Shown here: positions 7,165 through 13,801 of the stretch, one piece after another
How positions within the stretch are numbered: the first letter of the stretch is position 1
Layout: each line of letters starts with the position of its first letter
Assembly: GCA_023144875.1 (NCBI GenBank)
Contig: JAGLEW010000149.1
Coordinates: 1 to 14,366 of the forward strand
Origin: Methylococcales bacterium
GTDB taxonomy: Bacteria; Pseudomonadota; Gammaproteobacteria; Methylococcales; Methylomonadaceae
DNA length: 14,366 bases
Direction: 5' to 3'
The notes under the pieces: generated by a model
What the model was told of the DNA's origin: nothing
The model's database searches: none
Seen by the model: the letters and a program-made list of their open reading frames with translations, nothing else
Position numbers and translations under genes: made by a program

Positions 7165-7854
7165 TTATTCGAGAAGTTGTTTTAAAAAGGGGATGGTTAA
7201 TTTACGTTGTGCCGATAAGGTTGCTTTATCGAGCTGTTCTAATAAAATCCATAAAGAGGGTAAGTCAGCGGCATAATGTGTCACTAAAAATCGTCCTGCT
7301 TTTTGAGTCAAAGTAATACCCATATAACGCGCTTTGTGAATTAAAGCGGTAATAATTTCATCCTGTTTTAGAGGATTTAATGATAATGTTAGATTGTTAT
7401 AAAGATGCGCTTTAAGGTCTGTGAGTTTAACGTCTATTTCATCTAATGGGGTGCGTGACGCGAGAATGAGGCGGTTATTATTTTCCAACTGTTGGTTTAG
7501 AAAGTTTAAAAAGGTTTGCTCCCAGTCTAAATGACCTAGGATACTGTCAATATTATCAAAACAAACCAACTCAACCGCTTCTAAGTCTTCAAAAACAGAT
7601 AATGAAGGCAGTCGTTTCGATTCAAAGGGGTAATAAAATGGATGTTGACCATCAGAATGCGCCAGTTGGCAACAGGCTTGTAATAAGTGACTTTTACCTA
7701 ATGATCTATCGCCACTCAAAAAAATTTGCTGCTCACTTGCGCCTAATACAAATGCTTGAAGCTGTTCAATAATCGCCTGATTTGAGGCAGGAAAAAAAGT
7801 ATCAAAGCCTCGGTTCGCTTGAAATTCAAACTCAAGTGGAAATTGAACACTCAT
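7165..7854 (-). CDS. hda: DnaA regulatory inactivator Hda
   Basis: AAA+ protein that, bound to the sliding clamp, stimulates ATP hydrolysis by DnaA and so limits re-initiation of replication; 229 aa, close to the family's usual 230-250. Seen: near the N-terminus QFPLEF (residues 4-9), fitting a clamp-binding peptide; Walker A GDRSLGKS at 48-55; Walker B-like VCFDNIDS at 97-104; sensor segment LILASRTP at 129-136. It lacks the DnaA C-terminal DNA-binding domain, which separates Hda from DnaA. The ATG sits in an ATGA overlap with the stop of the upstream DUF2069 gene, so the two are translationally coupled. The same pairing occurs in Pseudomonas. Confidence 0.93.
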   Translation of the reverse strand: MSVQFPLEFEFQANRGFDTFFPASNQAIIEQLQAFVLGASEQQIFLSGDRSLGKSHLLQACCQLAHSDGQHPFYYPFESKRLPSLSVFEDLEAVELVCFDNIDSILGHLDWEQTFLNFLNQQLENNNRLILASRTPLDEIDVKLTDLKAHLYNNLTLSLNPLKQDEIITALIHKARYMGITLTQKAGRFLVTHYAADLPSLWILLEQLDKATLSAQRKLTIPFLKQLLE

Positions 7855-8204
7855 GGTTTAGGGGCTTTCTTTAAGGCGTACATATAAAAGCTTGCTCCAA
7901 AAAAAAGTAATAGACTGAATAGGATTTCCATGATGGCAAGAAAACGATGTTCAGGATCGACATAAACTTCAATAACACCATGCGTAAAATATAATAAACT
8001 TAAAAATGCCGCCCATCCACAGCTTTTAGGTTCCGCATTAAGCATCCCCATTAATGGGAATAATAAAGGCGTTATCATGATAAGGAGCGACAGCGCTACG
8101 GGAAAAAAAAGCGAGGGTGCGAGGATGGTATACCAAAGCATTAGCAGAGAAAAGAGTCCGAAGTATCCTACGAGAGCGGTGTAATAAAAATGAGACGATT
8201 TCAT
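7851..8204 (-). CDS. DUF2069 family inner-membrane protein
   Basis: Small membrane protein of 117 aa with four predicted membrane segments (about residues 8-25, 28-52, 65-83 and 91-111). The segment CGWAAFLSLLYFTHGVIEVY matches the characteristic core of DUF2069 (COG3308), a family of unknown function commonly next to hda or wrbA in gammaproteobacteria. The start is taken as ATG 8204; an in-frame TTG at 8210 is possible, and neither has a strong ribosome site. Its TGA overlaps the hda ATG by four bases. No function is known, and proximity to hda is the only hint. Confidence 0.85.
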   Translation of the reverse strand: MKSSHFYYTALVGYFGLFSLLMLWYTILAPSLFFPVALSLLIMITPLLFPLMGMLNAEPKSCGWAAFLSLLYFTHGVIEVYVDPEHRFLAIMEILFSLLLFFGASFYMYALKKAPKP

Positions 8205-8403
8205 GGGCAATAATATTTTGCTTGATGCCGTTATTAGGGAGAAGTGGTTGTAATCAACTCTTCAAAATAACATCTGTAGCCCCGTATGATAGCATTTTGT
8301 TGTGATAAAAAGGGAAAAAGACGTTATTTTACGAAGACTTAATGTTAAAATTGTTAAAAACAAGGTTTTTTATTCAGAAATAAAACATATTTATAATTTT
8401 AGC

Positions 8404-8432
8404 TTGTATGTTTTAAAAAAATACGTGATAAT
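8404..8432 (+). promoter_or_regulatory. Candidate promoter for ffs (and dnaX operon)
   Basis: TTGTAT (8404-8409) and GATAAT (8427-8432) are separated by 17 bases. Transcription would begin near 8439, about 37 bases before the 4.5S RNA stem, so a processed precursor is implied. The -10 matches five of six bases, the -35 only three. The rest of the 270-bp gap from 8205 shows no coding frame I trust. Confidence 0.35.
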
Positions 8433-8475
8433 AATTAGCTGTTTTAGCGTGGATACGTTGAACAACATTATGGTT

Positions 8476-8577
8476 ACTGTGTCGGTTCTCTCGCAACGAT
8501 ACGCTGTTAACTCCGCCAGATCCGGAAGGAAGCAACGGTAGCAGCAGATTCGTGTGCCGAGGTGTCGCTGGCACAGT
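8476..8577 (+). ncRNA. ffs: Signal recognition particle RNA (4.5S RNA, small bacterial type)
   Basis: RNA scaffold of the signal recognition particle; it binds Ffh and targets nascent membrane proteins to FtsY. The invariant Ffh-binding apex is present: CCAGATCCGGAAGGAAGCA around 8516-8534, with the GGAA tetraloop and the asymmetric internal loop. The flanking arms GGTTCTCTCGCAACG (8484-8498) and GTGTGCCGAGGTGTCGCTGG (8552-8571) align closely with the E. coli 4.5S RNA. The ends are set by pairing ACTGTG (8476-8481) with CACAGT (8572-8577), giving about 102 nt; the true 5' and 3' ends could differ by a few bases. It lies 33 bp ahead of dnaX, as in Pseudomonas. Read-through into dnaX is likely because no terminator is obvious between them. 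Confidence 0.96.
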
Positions 8578-8610
8578 TTCCACCTAATTTTCCCTTTCCT
8601 AAGAGTCATC

Positions 8611-10266
8611 ATGGCTTATCAGGTACTTGCTCGAAAGTGGCGCCCTCAAAGCTTTGACGATTGTGTGGGTCAAACGCATGTTACAAACTCCTTAACAAAT
8701 GCTTTAAAAGAACAGCGTTTACACCATGCTTATTTGTTTACAGGCACGCGAGGTGTTGGCAAAACGACGATTGCTCGAATTTTAGCCAAGGCGATTAACT
8801 GTGAAAATTTAACCGATTCCAACCCCTGTGGTCAATGCGCTATTTGTCTTGATTTTAATCAAGGGCGTTTTATGGATTTGATTGAAGTGGATGCTGCGTC
8901 TCGTACTAAAGTTGAAGACACACGTGATTTATTAGATAACGCTCAATATGCGCCTAATCAAGGTCGTTATAAGGTTTATTTGATTGATGAAGTGCACATG
9001 TTGTCTACGCATAGCTTTAATGCATTATTAAAAACGTTAGAAGAACCGCCCTCCCACGTTAAGTTTTTATTGGCAACTACTGATCCTCAAAAAATCCCCG
9101 TAACGGTGCTTTCTCGCTGTTTACAGTTTAATCTCAAAGCGTTATTACCAGAGCAAATTGAACAACAAATGGCGTTTATTTTAGGTCAAGAACAGATTGA
9201 ATATGAAGCTTCGGCGTTAAATTTAATTTCACATGCCGCCGATGGCAGTATGCGCGATGGCTTGAGTTTGTTAGATCAAGCGATTGTTTTTGGACAAGGA
9301 CAGGTTACGTTACCAGAGGTTAGCACCATGCTTGGAACGGTTAATCAGCAACCTATTGATGCCTTATTACGAGCCTTAGTGTCCGCCAATGCCAAGCTGT
9401 TATTAGAAACAATACAGGCTGTTTCTGCATTAAGTGTCGATTTTATTGATGTTTTACAGCAATTTTTAAAAGTCTTGCATCGTATTGCTTTAGTGCAAAT
9501 GATTCCCGATTTTGAAGACAGTGCTTTTAACTCACAGATGTTAGCCGAATTAGCTGCATTAATAACCACAGAAGAAGTTCAGCTTTATTATCAAATGGGC
9601 TTGGTTGGGCAAAAAGATTTAGTCTTAGCACCTAACCCGCGTATGGGATTTGAAATGTTAATGCTGAGAATGCTGAGTTTTAAACCTGAAAGTTTAAATC
9701 AACGCGATTTTTCATCGCTTAAAGTACCTAAAATAAATACAGAACCTTCGCAAAATATTTCGATAAAATCGGAAGTTTTTGAACCTGAAATACCGCAATT
9801 ATTACCCATTATAGAGCCGATAATACCTACCCCTAAAGGAATCCCCCCCCCTCAAATTCGCTCAGAAAATACATGGACAAATATGATTCAAGCGATGGGG
9901 TTAAAAACCTTAACCAAAGAATTGGCAAATAATTGTAATTTTATTAAAGCAGACGATGATTTCTGTTATTTGGAAATGAATGATAACTATACTTTAGTTG
10001 GAAACTTTAAGGAAAAATTGGAAAAGGCATTGCAACATTATTATCAAAAGCCTTTGCAATTACGGATTACATCGCAAAAAGCAAATAATGTCGCAACACC
10101 TGCATTAGAACAACAACAAATAACAGAAAACAAACAATTAGCAGCGGTTGATTCCATCAATAATGACGAAAATGTTAATGCACTAAAGGAACATTTTGAC
10201 GCACGGATTCTGCCAGAAACAACCGTTTCTATCGAAACATTAACAACTATTAATACTGGAGAATAA
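8611..10266 (+). CDS. dnaX: DNA polymerase III subunit gamma/tau
   Basis: Clamp-loader ATPase that also ties the polymerase cores and helicase together at the fork; 551 aa. The start is ATG 8611 (MAYQVLARKWRP, the standard beginning, with AAGAG upstream); earlier in-frame starts would run back into the ffs gene. Seen: Walker A GTRGVGKT at 45-52, zinc cysteines 64/73/76/79, Walker B YLIDEVHM at 123-130, sensor SRC at 168-170. A Pro-rich linker (about 385-420) precedes the tau-type alpha-binding domain (WTNMIQAMGLKTLTKELA onward, ending with NALKEHFDARILPET). E. coli tau is 643 aa, so this linker is short. No A-AAA-AAG frameshift heptamer was found. Instead a nine-C run (9843-9851) sits in codons 411-414. 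It is the first of six tightly spaced genes. Confidence 0.98.
   Translation: MAYQVLARKWRPQSFDDCVGQTHVTNSLTNALKEQRLHHAYLFTGTRGVGKTTIARILAKAINCENLTDSNPCGQCAICLDFNQGRFMDLIEVDAASRTKVEDTRDLLDNAQYAPNQGRYKVYLIDEVHMLSTHSFNALLKTLEEPPSHVKFLLATTDPQKIPVTVLSRCLQFNLKALLPEQIEQQMAFILGQEQIEYEASALNLISHAADGSMRDGLSLLDQAIVFGQGQVTLPEVSTMLGTVNQQPIDALLRALVSANAKLLLETIQAVSALSVDFIDVLQQFLKVLHRIALVQMIPDFEDSAFNSQMLAELAALITTEEVQLYYQMGLVGQKDLVLAPNPRMGFEMLMLRMLSFKPESLNQRDFSSLKVPKINTEPSQNISIKSEVFEPEIPQLLPIIEPIIPTPKGIPPPQIRSENTWTNMIQAMGLKTLTKELANNCNFIKADDDFCYLEMNDNYTLVGNFKEKLEKALQHYYQKPLQLRITSQKANNVATPALEQQQITENKQLAAVDSINNDENVNALKEHFDARILPETTVSIETLTTINTGE
9843..9851 (+). other. Nine-C homopolymer inside dnaX
   Basis: Nine consecutive C bases encode the end of Ile411 and Pro412-414 in the linker between the ATPase/clamp-loader core and the tau domain. 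A -1 shift here meets TAA at 9930-9932 after 26 codons, giving about 440 aa; a +1 shift meets TGA at 9884-9886. Both would give a core-only product near the size of E. coli gamma (431 aa). Whether slippage happens is not known. Confidence 0.6.
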
Positions 10267-10269
10267 AAA

Positions 10270-10593
10270 ATGAGTAATTCAATTGGCGATATTATGCAAC
10301 AAGCACAAAAAATGCAAGATAGCGTTAAAAAAATTCAAGAGGAGATTGAATCTATTGAAATTATAGGTGAGTCAGGCGCAGGGTTGGTTAGAATTATCAT
10401 GACAGGCAAACGAGAAGTCCGAAAAGTTACCATTGATAAATCCCTAGTTGAAGATGATACCGATATGCTCGAAGATTTAGTGGCATCGGCAATGAATGAT
10501 GCGGTGCGTAAAGTGAATCGGCTGAAAAAACAAAAAATGGAAGCAGTAACGGCAGGGATTCCTGTTCCTCCTGGTTTTAAAATGCCTTTCTAG
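10270..10593 (+). CDS. ybaB: YbaB/EbfC family nucleoid-associated protein
   Basis: Small dimeric DNA-binding protein, 107 aa, the usual length. Seen: N-terminal helix IMQQAQKMQDSVKKIQEEI, the central sheet with GAGLVRIIMTGKREVRKVTI and the C-terminal helix with LVASAMNDAVRKVN, ending in GIPVPPGFKMPF, a hallmark of the family. It starts three bases after the dnaX stop with GGAG upstream. dnaX-ybaB is a widespread pair; in most gammaproteobacteria recR comes next, but here a HIT-family gene does. Confidence 0.96.
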   Translation: MSNSIGDIMQQAQKMQDSVKKIQEEIESIEIIGESGAGLVRIIMTGKREVRKVTIDKSLVEDDTDMLEDLVASAMNDAVRKVNRLKKQKMEAVTAGIPVPPGFKMPF

Positions 10594-10601
10594 GAACAAT
10601 A

Positions 10602-10940
10602 ATGAGTGATTGTTTATTTTGCAAAATGGCATCGGGTGAAATAAAACCTGATGTGGTGTATGAAGATGAGAAAGTTTTGGCGTTTAAGGATATTAATCCT
10701 AAAGCCCCCGTGCATATTTTGGTGATTCCTAAAGCTCATGCGGCGACGCTTAATGATCTGAAGGATAATGAACTTGCAGGTTTTTTATTACAAGCCGTTG
10801 CAAAAATTGCCAAGCAAGAAGGCATTGCTGAGTCAGGTTATAGAACCATTATTAATTGTAATTCAGACGGTGGACAGGAAGTCTATCATTTGCATTTACA
10901 TTTATTAGGTGGCAAAAAAATAACCAGTCCGTTAGCGTAA
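10602..10940 (+). CDS. hinT: HIT-family purine nucleoside phosphoramidase (HinT-like)
   Basis: Histidine-triad nucleotide hydrolase of 112 aa. HinT proteins hydrolyse AMP-lysine and other adenosine phosphoramidates. The catalytic triad is HLHLHLL with His96, 98 and 100; the N-terminal CLFCKMASGEIKPDVVYED and the ILVIPKAHAATL segment are standard for the group. The CxxC near the N-terminus (residues 4 and 7) is common in this branch and may bind zinc. The ATG at 10602 follows an AGGAA site, eight bases after ybaB, in the same operon. Its position after ybaB instead of recR is the only oddity. Confidence 0.93.
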   Translation: MSDCLFCKMASGEIKPDVVYEDEKVLAFKDINPKAPVHILVIPKAHAATLNDLKDNELAGFLLQAVAKIAKQEGIAESGYRTIINCNSDGGQEVYHLHLHLLGGKKITSPLA

Positions 10941-10955
10941 TGATTTAACTTTATT

Positions 10956-12179
10956 ATGATTACTAAACTTCACGTTGAAAATTATAAATCGTTACAGGAC
11001 TTTACCATGGAAGTTGGGCGATTTAACGTGTTAATTGGTGAAAATGGGTGCGGTAAAAGTAATATTTTAGAAGCGATTACATTGGCGGGTGCTGCTGAGG
11101 CGGACAAATTAGATGAAGAGTTCTTAGTCCCTAGAGGGATTCGAATAACTGAGCCACAATTTATGCGTTCGGCTTTTGAGTTAAACCAGCAAGATATAAG
11201 CATTGTATTGCAGTTAAAAAATCTTGACGTGCCAGTAGAATATATTCTTGAAAATAAAAATGAAGCGTATTCAAAATGGGAGTTCAACCGCCTTTTTGGA
11301 AAAAATGCGAAAGAGTTTATTAAAGAGCTAATTAAAGACTCTATTGAAGGCAAAACAAAGCAAGAAAAGGCATCTATTTTTAGATTTTTGGATGAAATCT
11401 TAAATGAAGATCTTAAAAAATTTATTAAACAATCAATGAGTGGCGAAGCTACACAATCTGCTAGTGATAATATAGAAAAAATAAGTAAAAAATTTCCTTT
11501 TAAGAAATTCCTTATTTATGCCCCTGAAAATACTGCGCTACGAAATTTTGAACAAGAAGGGCAAATCCAGCCTTTAGGCATTAATGGGCAAGGCTTACTT
11601 AAATTACTTCAGGTTATTAAAAAACAATCCGCTGATTCTACAGAAGAGCTTACTGCCTTTGGTGAAATTCAACAAAGTTTAGCGTTATTTGATTGGTATG
11701 AAAAGATGGAGGTTTCGAGTGATTTATCACAGCCCGAACAAAAAATAACCATTAAAGATCGATATTTAGCGGATGTTTTCGATCAACGCAATGCAAATGA
11801 AGGGTTTTTATTTGTCTTGTTTTATATCACATTGATAGTTTCGAAAGATACCCCCCAAATATTTGCGATTGATAATATAGATACCTCTCTAAACCCTACA
11901 CTCTGTACAAAATTAATCACAGAACTCACACGTTTAGCCAAAAAATACGACAAACAAATATTTATCACCACTCATAATCCTGCCATTTTAGATGGTATTG
12001 ATTTAAACGATGACCAGCAACGATTACTTATTATTTCCAGAAACCAAAAAGGACATACACGCTGCAAACGGATTGACCTAAATAATAAACCTCAATCATC
12101 AATTGATGAACCATTAGTATTATCCGACGCTTTTTTAAGAGGGGATTTAAGTGATTTACCTATGCAAGAGGCTATCTAA
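10956..12179 (+). CDS. RecF/SMC-like AAA ATPase of unknown role (AAA_15/AAA_21, COG4637-like)
   Basis: A lone ABC/SMC-fold ATPase of 407 aa. Seen: N-terminal strand ITKLHVENYKSLQDF, Walker A GENGCGKS at 28-35, a Lys/Glu-rich middle (about 100-180) that may form a short coiled arm, a GINGQGLLKLL segment near 208-219, Walker B with FAIDNID at 303-309, and an H-loop ITTHNPAILDG near 344-354. Asn307 stands where the catalytic Glu of the Asp-Glu pair is expected. There is no C-terminal TOPRIM nuclease domain as in OLD proteins, and no neighbouring nuclease, methylase or toxin that would make a known defence system. It starts 15 bases after the HIT gene with a poor ribosome site and ends directly against the next ATG (TAAATG). 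Function unknown; ATPase fold certain. Confidence 0.88.
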   Translation: MITKLHVENYKSLQDFTMEVGRFNVLIGENGCGKSNILEAITLAGAAEADKLDEEFLVPRGIRITEPQFMRSAFELNQQDISIVLQLKNLDVPVEYILENKNEAYSKWEFNRLFGKNAKEFIKELIKDSIEGKTKQEKASIFRFLDEILNEDLKKFIKQSMSGEATQSASDNIEKISKKFPFKKFLIYAPENTALRNFEQEGQIQPLGINGQGLLKLLQVIKKQSADSTEELTAFGEIQQSLALFDWYEKMEVSSDLSQPEQKITIKDRYLADVFDQRNANEGFLFVLFYITLIVSKDTPQIFAIDNIDTSLNPTLCTKLITELTRLAKKYDKQIFITTHNPAILDGIDLNDDQQRLLIISRNQKGHTRCKRIDLNNKPQSSIDEPLVLSDAFLRGDLSDLPMQEAI

Positions 12180-12497
12180 ATGGGATGGTTGTTGTTATTT
12201 ATTGCAGGAATCGCCGAAATTGTGTTTGCATTAAGTCTTAAATATAATGAAGGCTTTACCAAATTAATCCCTAGCATCGTAACCTGCATATCAGGTGGCT
12301 GTAGTTTTTATTTATTAATGTTGGCGATTAAAACCTTACCGTTAGGCACAGCGTATGCAATTTGGACAGGCATGGGGGCGGTCGGCGTGGCAATTTTAGG
12401 TATTTTCTTATTTAAAGAATCAGTCGATTGGATTCGTTTAGCCTCAATTAGCTTTATCATTATCGGTATGATTGGTCTTAAATTGACCTATAAATAA
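12180..12497 (+). CDS. sugE: Gdx/SugE-type small multidrug resistance transporter
   Basis: Inner-membrane dual-topology exporter of 105 aa with four membrane helices (about 2-20, 29-49, 57-78, 84-102). The proton/substrate Glu13 in GIAEIVFALSLKY and the core GTAYAIWTGMGAVG (57-70) match SugE, now known as the guanidinium exporter Gdx, better than EmrE-type drug pumps. The ATG is flush with the ATPase stop, and its own stop overlaps the next ATG by one base, so it is translated as part of the operon. No guanidine riboswitch is present ahead of it, unlike many gdx genes; the upstream sequence is coding. Substrate is inferred from family signature only. Confidence 0.93.
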   Translation: MGWLLLFIAGIAEIVFALSLKYNEGFTKLIPSIVTCISGGCSFYLLMLAIKTLPLGTAYAIWTGMGAVGVAILGIFLFKESVDWIRLASISFIIIGMIGLKLTYK

Positions 12498-12787
12498 TGC
12501 TGCATTTAATTTATCAATCGCCTTTAGAAATTGCGACTTTACAGCGTATTGGTGATAACGATAGCGTGTTATTTTTAGAAAACTCACTTTTTCAGTTATT
12601 AAAAAAAGGATGTTCTGAAAGATTGCTAACAGAGAATTTAAGCTCTCAATCATTGTTTGTTTTGGATGATGAAATTCAGCTTCGTGGTATTCAAAAGGAT
12701 GAATTAATAACCACTATAGAGGTGATTCATTATGAAGATTTTGTCCACTTAACACTTGAAAACCCGTTAATACAAACATGGAACTAG
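12497..12787 (+). CDS. tusB: TusB/DsrH family sulfur-relay protein
   Basis: Protein of 96 aa resembling TusB (DsrH), which with TusC and TusD passes persulfide sulfur to the tRNA 2-thiouridine enzymes, or, as DsrEFH, serves sulfur oxidation. Recognisable family segments: MLHLIYQSP at the start, DSVLFLENSLFQLL (22-35), LFVLDDEIQLRGI (53-65) and the ending VIHYEDFVHLTLENPLIQTW. The ATG overlaps the sugE stop (TAATG). The partners tusC/dsrF and tusD/dsrE are not in this window, so it stands alone here. The only cysteine is Cys39. Family assignment is likely; which of the two roles applies cannot be decided. It is convergent with the anti-sigma gene, 20 bases away. Confidence 0.8.
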   Translation: MLHLIYQSPLEIATLQRIGDNDSVLFLENSLFQLLKKGCSERLLTENLSSQSLFVLDDEIQLRGIQKDELITTIEVIHYEDFVHLTLENPLIQTWN

Positions 12788-12807
12788 AGCTATTTTTGTG
12801 TAAAAAA

Positions 12808-13038
12808 TTAACGTAATTTTTTTTGAATACGCTCACGGGCTTTAGTTGATAAGGTAATATTGGACGAATGTTGGTCGATATTTTTAGCAAATTTTTGTAA
12901 AACTTTTAATTGTTGAACATAACACTTGCAGGTTGTACACATCAATAAGTGAACGCTTAATTCCATTTTATGACGGAAGGGAAGTTTATTATTAAGATGT
13001 GTTGAAGCCAGTTCAATAATTTTTTGACAACTTAACAT
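12808..13038 (-). CDS. Zinc-finger anti-sigma factor (ZAS / zf-HC2 type)
   Basis: Soluble protein of 76 aa with the zinc-binding anti-sigma motif His30-x3-Cys34-x2-Cys37 (HLLMCTTC), plus Cys4 at the N-terminus (MLSCQK) as the likely fourth ligand. Such domains hold an ECF sigma factor inactive until a redox or metal signal releases it. There is no membrane segment, so it would act in the cytoplasm. An unusually strong AAAGGAGGAG ribosome site lies inside the end of the sigma gene, and its ATG overlaps the sigma stop by seven bases, as expected for co-expressed partners. That it restrains the adjacent sigma factor is inferred from gene order and motif; the signal is unknown. Confidence 0.85.
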   Translation of the reverse strand: MLSCQKIIELASTHLNNKLPFRHKMELSVHLLMCTTCKCYVQQLKVLQKFAKNIDQHSSNITLSTKARERIQKKLR

Positions 13039-13619
13039 GACTCCTCCTTTTCTTGATTAAACCAATGAGCGCTTAAACAGTGCCGTAATTTCATTCGAGT
13101 CCGAGATAAGGCGATCCATAACTGGTTTTCAGTTTTAAAATTTAATAGTTGACAGCATTCTTTGGTTGAACGTCCTTCGATCACTTGCAAGACAAATAAT
13201 CGCGCCATTGTGTCGGAAAGCCCTGATTGACATTGATAGAACACTTTCCAAAACTGTTCATTGTCCATACTTTTTTCAGGTGATGCCCATGCGCGTAATG
13301 AAACTTGCCAATGCCCCTTTTCATCAAATTGCTGGTTAAGCAAATCGTCACCTAACTCTTTTTCAGTTGATAAGGGGAGTTCTCGCTGAGATTTTCGGTA
13401 ATAATCCATAATTTTATGTTTTAAAATACCGATAAGCCATGATTGAACGGAAGATTTTTGGTTGAATTTTTTTAGCCCTTGAAGCGCAGATAGGAGCGTT
13501 TCTTGAACTAAATCTTCGGCTATTTCTTGTGTACGAACTCGAATGAGTGCATAGCGATATAAAACATCGCCGTATTCATGCAGCCATGTTTGAGGGTCTA
13601 GGGTTGATATTGAAGTCAT
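13032..13619 (-). CDS. ECF-type RNA polymerase sigma factor
   Basis: Group 4 sigma factor of 195 aa from ATG 13619. Region 2 is clear (YGDVLYRYALIRVRTQEIAE, then DLVQETLLSALQG and SWLIGILKHKIMDYYRK), and region 4 follows a linker of about 60 residues (DTMARLFVLQVIEG, STKECCQLLNFKTENQ, RTRMKLRHCL). The linker is longer than in minimal ECF factors. The start is uncertain: AAAGGAA lies 13 bases before ATG 13619 but too close to the TTG at 13631, so ATG is chosen. The gene overlaps the zinc-finger anti-sigma gene and lies 182 bp downstream of the EGKC-repeat peptide gene on the same strand. Family known; its regulon, including possible control of the peptide gene, is inferred. Confidence 0.93.
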   Translation of the reverse strand: MTSISTLDPQTWLHEYGDVLYRYALIRVRTQEIAEDLVQETLLSALQGLKKFNQKSSVQSWLIGILKHKIMDYYRKSQRELPLSTEKELGDDLLNQQFDEKGHWQVSLRAWASPEKSMDNEQFWKVFYQCQSGLSDTMARLFVLQVIEGRSTKECCQLLNFKTENQLWIALSRTRMKLRHCLSAHWFNQEKEESC

Positions 13620-13801
13620 AATGAAAATCAAGTTCCTTTCGTAAAATTACAGTATAACTTTATCTCAGGATGTGAACTCAATATTAAGGTCAACCCACTC
13701 TTGAAGCGGAAAATTCCCCAAGAGCAGTTGTCCTTGTGATAGTTTTAAAAGTTATCGCTTACTTTTTACTATCACGGCCCCTCACCACATTTATATCAAT
13801 A
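13620..13801 (-). promoter_or_regulatory. Leader of the sigma factor gene with two hairpins
   Basis: Between the repeat-peptide stop and the sigma start are two inverted repeats: GTGATAGT (13736-13743) with ACTATCAC (13768-13775), extended inward by an AAAAGT/ACTTTT pair; and CTCTTG (13698-13703) with CAAGAG (13719-13724), enclosing GGAA/TTCC. Neither is followed by a T run on the minus strand, so they are not textbook terminators. TATACT (minus, 13656-13651) could be a -10 for the sigma gene, with TTGAGT 19 bases upstream as a poor -35. The first hairpin begins 27 bases after the peptide gene's stop and may protect its mRNA end or attenuate read-through. Confidence 0.4.

Noticed and set aside
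8302..8541. Open frame of about 79 codons ahead of dnaX
   Set aside because: Its second half runs through the 4.5S RNA gene, it has no ribosome site, and its composition is that of A/T-rich non-coding DNA.
8554..8610. Longer dnaX reading frame starting at 8554
   Set aside because: The extra 19 codons lie in the 3' arm of ffs and its flank; ATG 8611 gives the standard DnaX N-terminus with a ribosome site.
9087..9096. A-rich run in dnaX as an E. coli-type programmed frameshift site
   Set aside because: It lies in codons for the ATPase core, lacks the A-AAA-AAG heptamer and a following stem-loop, and a product ending there would be non-functional.
10956..12179. ATPase as part of a known defence system (PARIS, Gabija, OLD/septu-like)
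   Set aside because: There is no TOPRIM domain, nuclease, or helicase partner; the neighbours are hinT and a transporter.
12100..12180. Guanidine riboswitch ahead of sugE
   Set aside because: The upstream bases are coding sequence of the ATPase right up to the sugE ATG, with no recognisable riboswitch motif.
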